64,000 nucleotides of DNA from Aurelia coerulea. Taxonomy: Eukaryota; Cnidaria; Scyphozoa; Semaeostomeae; Ulmaridae. The notes under the pieces were generated by a model. It made no database searches. It had not been told where the DNA came from and saw only the letters and a list, made by a program, of their open reading frames with translations. Positions 60,401 through 64,000 of the stretch are shown here, in pieces. The position numbers were made by a program, and so were the translations under genes. The stretch covers positions 17,894,501 to 17,958,500 of the forward strand of contig CM076949.1 in NCBI GenBank assembly GCA_039566865.1, given 5' to 3'. Each line of letters starts with the position of its first letter. The stretch's first letter is position 1.

Positions 60401-62878
60401 TATTTGATCTCCTTAAAATGAATAAAAGGTTTGCCTGTAATCAATCAGGTTTTCAAAAACTATGCTCCGCCATAACATCCTTAATCAGCAGCACTGATTA
60501 TTGGTATGAAAACATTGATTCTCGGAAAAGTAACTGGACTCTTTTTTGGACCTTAAGAAAACCTTCGATACAGTTAGCCATTCTGTCCTTATGAAGAAGC
60601 TGCGTGCGTATAGTATTAGAGGATCTGCTGGTGATTAGTTTGAATCATATTCAAGTGAGAGAAAATAGTATTGTGCTGCCCTGCCAATGGACACTGATCA
60701 ACCATCAAAAACATCACATGTGGTATACTCCAAGGATCATGCCTTGGTGCTATCCTTTTCATCATTTACCTCAATGAATTTGAAAAGTGCCTAGAATTTT
60801 CACAAGCTAGTCTCTATGTTGATAGCACACAAATCACGATTGCTTCAGATGATATAGAAAGGCTAGTACATGACACGCAGCAAAAACTTGTCAATCTCTC
60901 TGAGTGGATAAATAAATTAAGTCATAACCCGACTAAAACAGAATTTATGACAATAAGTCACCCCTGTAAAATTGATGTTATATGATCTGTCGTTAACTGG
61001 AACTAAAATCAAACGAGTACCTTAGTCCAAATCTGTCGGAATCATCATAGATGAAAGTCTCACATTGGATCAACAGTTCAAAGCTGTTAAATCCAAAGTT
61101 GGCGCTGGTTTGTCTGCCATAAAAAAGTTAAGAAATACCATTCTGCAGTCACAGTTGCAATCGTGGAAAGTCATTTCCTCTGCGCAAAAGTTTTTTGGGA
61201 GAGTCTCTCAAAAACAAAATTAGATACTCTCCAATGTCTGCATAATTCCCAGTTTCCAGTCAATGGAATTTTCCGAGCAGACGGAATTTTACATAATAAA
61301 AAGTCATTCAACCCTAAATTTCTTTTCAGTTATAAAGCGACATTTTTCTTGTAAACAAAGAATTTCCGCCCATTCGGAAAATTCCACTGGCTGGAAACTG
61401 GCCTTAATAGGGCACATTCAATAATATAAATAAACGCATGAAGGACGAATGGTCATCTAATTGACTAAGTGTTGAAAACCTCATTCGATTTGAAAGTTGA
61501 GCCCGGATCGCCTTTGGCATAAGTGCAAATATAGGTCCGCATACTTAAATTATGAAACAGAAACTGCAAGGATCTTCAGATCCTCAGGCTCAAAAACTAA
61601 ACATGCCAAAAACGGGTTTTACTATTCTGCTTGGAACGATATCCCAGCTAAGATTCATTTGAGAAATCCAAACACTCGGGAGCTTCAAAAAGAACTAAAA
61701 GCGCACTTGACGAGCTGAAAATGCTAACAATAAGAACCCTGAAGCACGACCCTATGGAAGAACAGCCCATTTTCATCTTAGATATTATTCTAATTTACGT
61801 AATAGAACACTGGATTAGGCCTTTATACGAAGTTTTATATATGCCGAAGGGGTTTTGTGTATGAAAATTGAAAATTGAACATTGAAAATTGAAAATTGAA
61901 GCCAGAAAGACATAGAAGAATGAATGTGCCACAACCCAACCCTCAACATTCTTGATGACCCAAATGACAAAGTCACTGCGATGGAAGCAGTTGATATCCC
62001 ATCGATCCAACCAACTCATTGCTTTTTTTTTCATCTAGTCTTTCGGGTCGTATGGTGGTTACTTAAAACGGTGCTGATGACTTTAACAATTCAATGGGAG
62101 CCATAATAATATTTGTGCAGGGCACGAGTTAATACTGACAGTAACTGATTTAACATCAATCTGCTGGGTGATTTAATAGCAACTATTCCCGTTTGAAAGG
62201 CCTTGAAAGGCTACTGCTCCCTTGGTACCAAGGGAAATAATGACATTGGCAAATATACCAATTAACAATAGACGTGTTGAAATATATATAGAATCGACCT
62301 GGTTGAAATCGGTCAGTCCTTTAAGATTTTACAAGTGATTTTCTCGAGCCCTTCGAGAAGCATTAAAACGTGATAAAATTACAAGCAAATTTCCTTATTA
62401 ATTCTACCTTACAGCAATGACTTTAACACGCTTTAGCACGTGCTATCTGCTTGGGAGGATGAAAATCCTCCCTCCCCAGTATGAAAAGTTATTCAGTTGT
62501 ATTCAATTTTCCCAAGAGGACAAAATATATGCTAGCACATTAAGTGTCATTATTTCTAGGAAGGAAATCAAGGAAATCTTGCTTGTCGCTTTCGCTCTTT
62601 TTGTGGGATTGCTGCAAAAAATCTTCCATATCAACGAGAAGGAATGGCCGATTGAATCCGGGTAAATTACTGAATCAAATTGAAAATGTAGGCAATGAAA
62701 TAAGACAGTTTTCAATATTATTGCTTTGCTATTTAGGGAGCAGTATTTTTCAAACGGGAGTTGTTTTTATTGACTCATTCGGTGCCATTTTCAAATTTAC
62801 AGTGGTCATTTAGTGCCCTGACTGGACCCACAGTAGTTCTGGCACATGAACTTGGACACAATATGGGATTCCCTCATG
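33431..62878 (+). CDS. ADAM-type (M12B/reprolysin) metalloproteinase gene, partial, multi-exon
   Basis: The span covers twelve proposed exons, listed separately, of which nine from 35178 are well supported. The product is a zinc-dependent metallopeptidase of the M12B family. Such proteins are secreted or membrane-bound and made with an inhibitory prodomain. The exons read in order as the late prodomain (CYYDGK, then LLNTCNGIRG), the start of the catalytic domain (IEMYLVIDN, MERMLDMIHSVD, VEIWTDKNK) and the zinc site HELGHNMGFPH with its catalytic Glu. Every junction from 35178 on keeps phase and GT-AG ends. The signal peptide, Met-turn and disintegrin/cysteine-rich parts are not seen, so ADAM, ADAMTS or a simple secreted reprolysin cannot be separated. 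Introns reach about 10 kb and are full of repeats. Confidence 0.85.
34456..34522 (+). CDS. Possible metalloproteinase prodomain exon
   Basis: After acceptor TCATCCACAG, 67 bases read HPKKILLRTFDDDGNANIEL and stop at a GTATATG donor in phase 0. The basic-hydrophobic then acidic pattern fits the early prodomain. Phase agrees with both neighbours. Confidence 0.5.
35104..35127 (+). CDS. Possible 24-base micro-exon (weak)
   Basis: Acceptor TTTTCAG and a weak donor GTATTC bound 24 bases reading LFISKDGT. It would link 34456-34522 to 35178-35263 in phase. The tiny size and weak donor make it uncertain. Confidence 0.3.
35178..35263 (+). CDS. Metalloproteinase exon: prodomain CYY...CNG segment
   Basis: The acceptor is TCTTTTTAG and the donor GTAAGAAC. 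The 86 bases read SCYYDGK and end LLNTCNGI with two bases left over. HCYYxG ... STCNGLRG is a hallmark of the ADAM prodomain, so this anchors the gene. The two leftover bases join the A of the next exon to make Arg. Confidence 0.85.
35765..36078. mobile_element. G/C-tract hAT-like MITE, copy 2
   Basis: The ends are CCCGGGGGGGGGGG and a C-tract finishing CCCGGG. The eight flanking bases are identical (CTTGCATT at 35757-35764 and 36079-36086). The interior matches copies 1 and 3 (GGTATCGTTTTCGCC, TTTTTTCTAA motifs). It lies in a metalloproteinase intron. Confidence 0.88.
36432..37830. repeat. 146-bp tandem array in an intron, about 9 units
   Basis: GGGCTACCCGATGATGTGAT recurs at 36432, 36577, 36722, 36868, 37014, 37160, 37306 and 37452, that is every 145-146 bases. 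A 56-base partial unit then starts at 37452, and fresh starts occur at 37508 and 37684. Units differ by only a few substitutions. The array lies wholly within the intron between 35263 and 38488. Confidence 0.9.
38488..38545 (+). CDS. Metalloproteinase exon: prodomain RGIIEDG segment
   Basis: Acceptor CATTTCAG, donor GTAATG. The 58 bases read GIIEDGDTTYNIEPI, matching the RGxxxxxxxxYxIEP pattern that follows STCNGL in ADAM prodomains. It enters in phase 2 and leaves in phase 0. Confidence 0.85.
38661..39147. mobile_element. Mariner-like foldback, TACCGGGTGAGCC ends
   Basis: TACCGGGTGAGCC and its complement GACTCACCCGGTA bound 487 bases. Inner stretches such as AAACGTGT and CAATCTATCAGT also pair. 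TA at each edge suits Tc1/mariner insertion. A fragment of the same family lies near 48440-48560. Confidence 0.75.
39545..39665. repeat. Small foldback, 121 bp
   Basis: GCGTGGCAGATTGACGTGAC pairs with GTCACGCCAATCTGCC, and the outer GAAGGC pairs with GCCTTC. No coding is present. Confidence 0.6.
39946..40549. mobile_element. Mariner-like foldback, TACCGGGTGCGCC family, copy 1
   Basis: TACCGGGTGCGCCAAAATAA at the left is exactly complementary to the right end, and the arms extend well over 80 bases. TA flanks both ends. A second copy begins at 63579. The open frame at 39977-40186 is TIR sequence, not a gene. Confidence 0.85.
40550..42508. other. Metalloproteinase intron sequence
   Basis: AT-rich sequence with no gene or repeat that I can define. 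It includes a TTTCTTATAAAG motif of the ATAAGAAACT family near 41208. Confidence 0.4.
42509..42572 (+). CDS. Metalloproteinase exon: prodomain segment
   Basis: The acceptor is CTTTCCTAG and the donor GTATTG. The 64 bases read AHKLYKTEKDDDNLDK, with one base left over. The H-x-[LV]-Y-[KR] pattern follows the IEP segment in ADAM prodomains. Phases agree with the exons on either side. Confidence 0.75.
42573..43260. other. Metalloproteinase intron
   Basis: About 690 bases. It contains an old repeat-like block (about 42780-43150) but nothing coding. Confidence 0.35.
43261..43352 (+). CDS. Metalloproteinase exon: acidic prodomain linker
   Basis: The acceptor is CCATTTCTAG and the donor GTAAGA. 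The 92 bases read PAVEDFLEMDDDG, then a Ser/Val/Glu stretch. It is acidic and unstructured in character, like the variable end of prodomains. It enters and leaves in phases that fit its neighbours. Confidence 0.65.
43984..44088 (+). CDS. Metalloproteinase exon: start of the catalytic domain
   Basis: After acceptor TATTTTCAG, 105 bases (35 codons) end at GTAAGTAA. NKTRFIEMYLVIDNAI is the first beta strand of M12B catalytic domains (K-Y-[IV]-E-L-x-[IV]-V-x-D). No clear furin-type Arg-rich cleavage site is visible just upstream. Confidence 0.88.
44707..45118. mobile_element. Foldback element of the AAGGGTGTTAGGA family, copy 2
   Basis: ACAAGGGTGTTAGG and CCTAACACCCTTGT face each other, and the arms run nearly to the centre, where AAGAAAGGTTTCAAA pairs with its complement. 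It sits in the intron before exon 45222. Open frames on both strands are mirror images of the same sequence, not genes. Confidence 0.82.
45222..45293 (+). CDS. Metalloproteinase exon: helix 1 of the catalytic domain
   Basis: Acceptor ATCTACAG, donor GTAAGG. The 72 bases give 24 residues including YEKYNRNRSLIMERMLDM, matching the helix after the first strand in M12B enzymes. It is phase 0 at both ends. Confidence 0.88.
45370..46155. mobile_element. Foldback element with AAGC(A/G)GAACAA... repeats
   Basis: The left part (ACTAAAACACTTCACTAAAA, CAGTAACAAGC) and the right part (GCTTGTTACTGG repeated, TTTTAGTAACGTCGATTTTA) are inverted. Ends are approximate because the GCTTGTTACTGG units are themselves repeated. 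Open frames here are non-genic. Confidence 0.6.
46156..47860. other. Metalloproteinase intron with C-tract repeats
   Basis: C-tracts at 47028-47042, 47264-47272 and 47761-47768 mark ends of other short elements whose limits I cannot set. Open frames at 47083-47421 and 47239-47622 overlap on opposite strands and match nothing known to me. Confidence 0.35.
47918..48244 (+). pseudogene. 5'-truncated LINE (RTE-like) ORF C-terminus
   Basis: About 108 residues end in TAA at 48242. LTLFGHTIRANGMEKDIILG, then RRRGRQRTRWLDVLKELTG and RSRQRLDGT, match the C-terminal tail after the RT in RTE/BovB-type LINEs (from memory). Everything 5' of it is absent, the usual outcome of incomplete reverse transcription. 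It is inserted in sense in a metalloproteinase intron. Confidence 0.8.
48440..48560. repeat. Fragment of the 38661 foldback family
   Basis: AATCTATCATTCAAAGGCTA and CATTTAGACCGATAAATTTG resemble 38745-38820. Only one end of the element is present. Confidence 0.5.
48614..48936. mobile_element. G/C-tract hAT-like MITE, copy 3
   Basis: It starts CCCAAGGGGGGTAC and ends in a C-tract of about 25 then GAG. The flanking bases AATGATAA and AATGAGAA match at 7 of 8. The interior follows copies 1 and 2. It lies about 220 bases before exon 49159. Confidence 0.8.
49159..49328 (+). CDS. Metalloproteinase exon: VEIWTDKNK and RRNNL segment
   Basis: After acceptor AATTTTCTAG the 170-base exon reads VNLRLVLVAVEIWTDKNKI, then LSAFNIYRRNN and RHDIAHYI. 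L-N-[IV]-R-[IV]-x-L-[IV]-x-[VL]-E-I-W and H-D-x-A-x-x-[IL] are strict M12B landmarks. The donor is GTACAT, phase 2. Confidence 0.92.
49403..50070. repeat. Diverged copy of the 5839-6427 inverted-repeat family
   Basis: The left arm (CCAGTAGGGCAAACTATCGC) and right arm (GGCGATACTTTGCCCTAC) correspond to the arms of the element at 5839. They are more diverged and separated by inserted sequence, including 49645-49740, a relative of 58385-58570. Confidence 0.65.
50071..51480. other. Metalloproteinase intron
   Basis: No gene. Block 50530-50660 (TTGATGGTTGGAAGTATCAT) is the inverse of 59560-59650, a dispersed repeat. The remainder has no visible structure. Confidence 0.4.
51515..51800. repeat. ATAAGAAACT-family element, diverged copy
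   Basis: GATTAAGAAACTATTTATTT at the left and TAGTTTCTCATAAAAAAATG at the right, with AAGAAACT and GAGTACTG motifs inside, fit the family seen at 12471 and 15921. Ends are uncertain. Confidence 0.55.
51801..52773. other. Metalloproteinase intron with a G-tract
   Basis: A run of about 14 G at 51984-51997 probably starts a short element ending near 52400 (ACCCCCCACC). No gene is seen. Confidence 0.35.
53013..53276. mobile_element. 264-bp foldback MITE, copy A
   Basis: ACAATCCTCGCCAAAACC at the left mirrors GGTTTTGGCGAGGATTGT at the right. An inner pair (CAAGTCAATGTTG and CAACATTGACTTG) makes most of it self-complementary. Copy B at 54214-54479 is in the same orientation. Confidence 0.85.
53690..53935. 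repeat. Cluster of CGGGTCACA motifs in both orientations
   Basis: About five forward copies (53689-53782) face about five inverted TGTGACCCG/GTGACCC copies (53832-53935) across a palindrome made of ATTTTTTATAAAAAAT, repeated. The layout resembles binding-site clusters near transposon ends, but no protein partner is known to me. Confidence 0.65.
54214..54479. mobile_element. 266-bp foldback MITE, copy B
   Basis: It matches copy A (53013-53276) nearly base for base, with the same termini and inner pair. CTGAG after copy A and CTCAG before copy B extend the inverted match across the intervening segment. Confidence 0.85.
55097..56269 (-). mobile_element. 5'-truncated LINE with 17-bp target duplication
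   Basis: CAGCCTCACCTCCAACA stands on both sides (55080-55096 and 56270-56286). On the minus strand the insert ends in a short ATGAAA-rich tail at the 55100 side. The only coding is the last part of the RT and the region after it. It is nested in the hAT-like element, so it is younger than that insertion or rode with it. Confidence 0.88.
55396..56267 (-). pseudogene. LINE reverse transcriptase, C-terminal part
   Basis: Two frames abut near 55960, with an apparent shift around YLVEYKL. The first holds MYADDTSI (the RT catalytic YADD motif) and LSLNVTKTQAMLIGS. The second (55396-55902) holds IVEPYLRYCCTVWG, FQNRAARIV and FAYRGATVWNSL, ending KLKEGL. These are standard for jockey/CR1-like LINEs. 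The N-terminal endonuclease and most of the RT are missing because of 5' truncation. Confidence 0.82.
56897..57145. repeat. 62-bp tandem repeat, four units
   Basis: Units of 62 bases contain CATTTCATTTTCGTAAC and GATCAAAGAGGTCGTAGGGG. They are almost identical. No coding. Confidence 0.88.
57163..57698. mobile_element. Mariner-like foldback, TACCAGGTGTT ends
   Basis: TACCAGGTGTTAAAAAAAAG, then TATTCCTGTTTG, is complementary with a few mismatches to CAAACAGGAGTACTTTTTTG...ACACCTAGTA. TA at both edges suits a Tc1/mariner-type MITE. It lies in a metalloproteinase intron. Confidence 0.65.
57699..59460. other. Metalloproteinase intron
   Basis: No gene. Block 58385-58570 (GGGGCTGCAGCCC, then CTCCTGCGCCTATGG) is the inverse of 49645-49740, a shared repeat family. 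The rest shows no structure. Confidence 0.4.
59790..59874 (+). CDS. Metalloproteinase exon: GVIGMAYVGGICH segment
   Basis: Acceptor GTATTTTTCAG, donor GTAATG. The 85 bases complete a Ser codon, then read DKGWSGGVIGMAYVGGICH and end in phase 0. G-x-x-G-[LM]-A-[YF]-V-G-x-x-C precedes the zinc site in M12B enzymes. The intron before it is about 10.5 kb, the largest in the gene. Confidence 0.92.
59960..60175. repeat. Old repeat shared with about 1840-1960
   Basis: CAAATTAGATGTCACGTG and ATCTGATTTGAGACAGAT resemble bases near 1850-1950 in order and spacing. Ends are not defined. Confidence 0.4.
60290..61718 (+). pseudogene. Degenerate LINE reverse transcriptase
   Basis: Scattered across all three frames are NNYRPMPVI, MLEWLVLDQLFDLL, NQSGFQKL, LSHNPTKTEFMTI and GAGLSAIKKLRN, then YYSAWNDIPAKIHLRN near the end. 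This is the normal order of a jockey/CR1-like LINE from RT motif 1 to the C-terminus. Many stops and frameshifts make it dead. A foldback element interrupts it at 61246-61402. It lies in sense in a metalloproteinase intron. Confidence 0.75.
61246..61402. repeat. Foldback nested in the LINE relic
   Basis: CCCAGTTTCCAGTCAATGGA at the left pairs with TTCCACTGGCTGGAAACTGG at the right, and AATTTTCCGAGC pairs with the following inner stretch. About 157 bases. Confidence 0.65.
61719..62802. other. Metalloproteinase intron
   Basis: A short TGAAAAT repeat (61862-61900) is present. Open frames at 62417-62813 overlap each other in different frames and have no recognisable domain. Confidence 0.4.
62803..62878 (+). 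CDS. Metalloproteinase exon: zinc-binding active site
   Basis: Acceptor CAAATTTACAG, donor GTATGT. The 76 bases read SALTGPTVVLAHELGHNMGF, then PH, with one G left over. HExxHxxGxxH gives the three zinc-ligand His and the catalytic Glu, all intact. The leftover G would give the usual Asp after the third His if the next exon begins A[TC]. Confidence 0.95.
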
Positions 62879-63178
62879 GTATGTTTTGTTTTCCTTTTGA
62901 GAAACACAATTGAGATTACCTTCCTGATTTGTTATTTGAAACTGTATTGGAAGCAAATTATTTCATTGTCCATTCCTTCAACTTTTCATGGTCAAAGATG
63001 ACTTTTCAGCCTTTCTCCGATTTTGAGAACACACACACACTTCGTTGTATGATACTGTATGTAAGAATTGTAGGCTCTATATTTCAAATGTTAAAGAACA
63101 GTGCTACCTTCATTAAGAAAGCTAGGATGCGTCGGTAATTTTCGATAATTAAAGAATGTCTTGAAACTAACATATGCA

Positions 63179-63325
63179 GTATTGATAAACGTCCTGCGCA
63201 AATGAGGGGGGGGGTGTGGGGGGTGTGACACCCCCCAATAATTTCAAAACTCGGTCCCAATCGCGATAAAATCGGTCCCGATCTGGCTCTGAACTTGAAC
63301 CTGAATTTTTCAGGACGTCGATACT
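63179..63325. mobile_element. G/C-rich MITE with AGTAT...CGTCCTG ends
   Basis: AGTATTGATAAACGTCCTG at the left mirrors CAGGACGTCGATACT at the right. Inside are a G-tract and its partner ACACCCCCC, and CCTGAATTTTTCAGG. No gene. Confidence 0.6.
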
Positions 63326-63383
63326 CGAAATGCAAAGATTTCTGTGTTAGCTGTCAGAGAATGGCTGGGTTAAGTCAGGTAAG

Positions 63384-63570
63384 GGATGCCTTCTGAGCCA
63401 AAGTAGAGGATGTTTCTTCAAATATTTTCTTCGTGCTCCAATCTATGGGATAACTGTCACAAAACTATCAAAGTTCCCTTGTTGCTAATGGTAAGCATGA
63501 TATTGGGAGATGCATTCTAAGCCAAAGTAGAGACTGTTTCTTCGAAAATTTTCTTCATGCTCCGATTTTT
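63384..63570. repeat. Diverged direct duplication of about 80 bp
   Basis: AGCCAAAGTAGAGGATGTTT and CTTCGTGCTCC at 63396-63440 recur as AGCCAAAGTAGAGACTGTTT and CTTCATGCTCC at 63520-63563. Confidence 0.7.
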
Positions 63571-63578
63571 AGGATAAC

Positions 63579-64000
63579 TACCGGGTGCGCCAAAATAAAC
63601 TATGCACGTTTGGCAGGCCACAATAAATCGTACACTGGACTGATTTTGAAGATTTATGACTCATTCGTTAGCAGAAAGCCAGAATTGGATACCGGGTTTT
63701 TTGCAAATTTTTTCTTTTTCAGCTTTTAGAGCTAGAAGCGAGTTTCCTAAGATTTTGTTTTCGAAAACACTGAAGACGATCAAAAAGCATCGATCAAATT
63801 TTCTAAAGAATCGACTTGAATGGACAAAGAGAGAACTTTTTCGTGGTGATTTGCGATCTAAAAATCGACCAATTGTAATCTGCTGTACGAGAGTTCATAC
63901 TGAACCCCCAAATCCCCCTGAAAACGTTTTCTCTTTGTTTATGCATGTTGGATATTTTAAGATTTGATCGACGTTCTTTCATCGTTTTCAATATTTTCGA
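63579..64000. mobile_element. Mariner-like foldback, TACCGGGTGCGCC family, copy 2 (cut by window end)
   Basis: It begins TACCGGGTGCGCCAAAATAA and follows the copy at 39946-40549 through the arm (AATCGTACACTGGAC). The right end is beyond the window. Confidence 0.85.

Noticed and set aside
63314..63378. Possible next metalloproteinase exon after the zinc site (good acceptor and donor, phase fits)
   Set aside because: Its acceptor and first bases (CAGGACGTCGATACT) are the right TIR of the MITE at 63179-63325, and the translation would put Gly instead of the conserved Asp after the third zinc His and lacks a normal C-x-M turn.

Overview
The window is eukaryotic nuclear DNA from an animal, most likely a cnidarian (anthozoan-like) or another marine invertebrate. 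It is AT-rich, has GT-AG split exons, is dense with foldback and TIR elements, and carries DIRS-like and LINE retroelement relics. One short terminal motif (GGCCTGTTTACATG-type ends on a foldback element) is, from memory, familiar from coral and anemone genomes. The organism is an inference, not a demonstrated result.

The only host gene I can support is an ADAM-type (M12B, reprolysin) zinc metalloproteinase on the + strand. Nine well-supported exons run from 35178 to 62878, and three weaker 5' exons may begin at 33431. They encode the end of the prodomain and most of the catalytic domain, up to the zinc-binding motif HELGHNMGFPH. All internal exon phases match. The signal peptide and first exon are not recognised, and the disintegrin and C-terminal domains lie beyond the window or in exons I cannot see. 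Its introns hold a 146-bp tandem array, mariner-like foldbacks, hAT-like elements with G/C-tract ends, a LINE 3' end, and a 3.7-kb nested hAT-like composite.

1-33 kb is an accessory landscape. It contains LINE 3' ends (1-345, 22329-22950), palindromic AAAAACC/GGTTTTT arrays (2344-3985), many foldback elements, a 104-bp minisatellite (10535-11548), and a heptamer repeat present in three dispersed copies. A 3.35-kb element with TIRs of about 500-600 bp (17531-20876) encloses a decayed PIN/FEN-like nuclease gene. A dead DIRS-like tyrosine-recombinase retrotransposon (24731-28442, minus strand) keeps recognisable gag, RT-RNase H and recombinase regions with in-frame stops and frameshifts. A CCAAT/E-box/X-box cluster at 31322-31350 lies upstream of the metalloproteinase exons.

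The candidates most worth a second look are the long-TIR element with its nuclease gene, the G/C-tract hAT-like family with 8-bp target duplications, the composite hAT-like element at 52782-56487, and the palindromic arrays. No tRNA, rRNA or CRISPR was seen.
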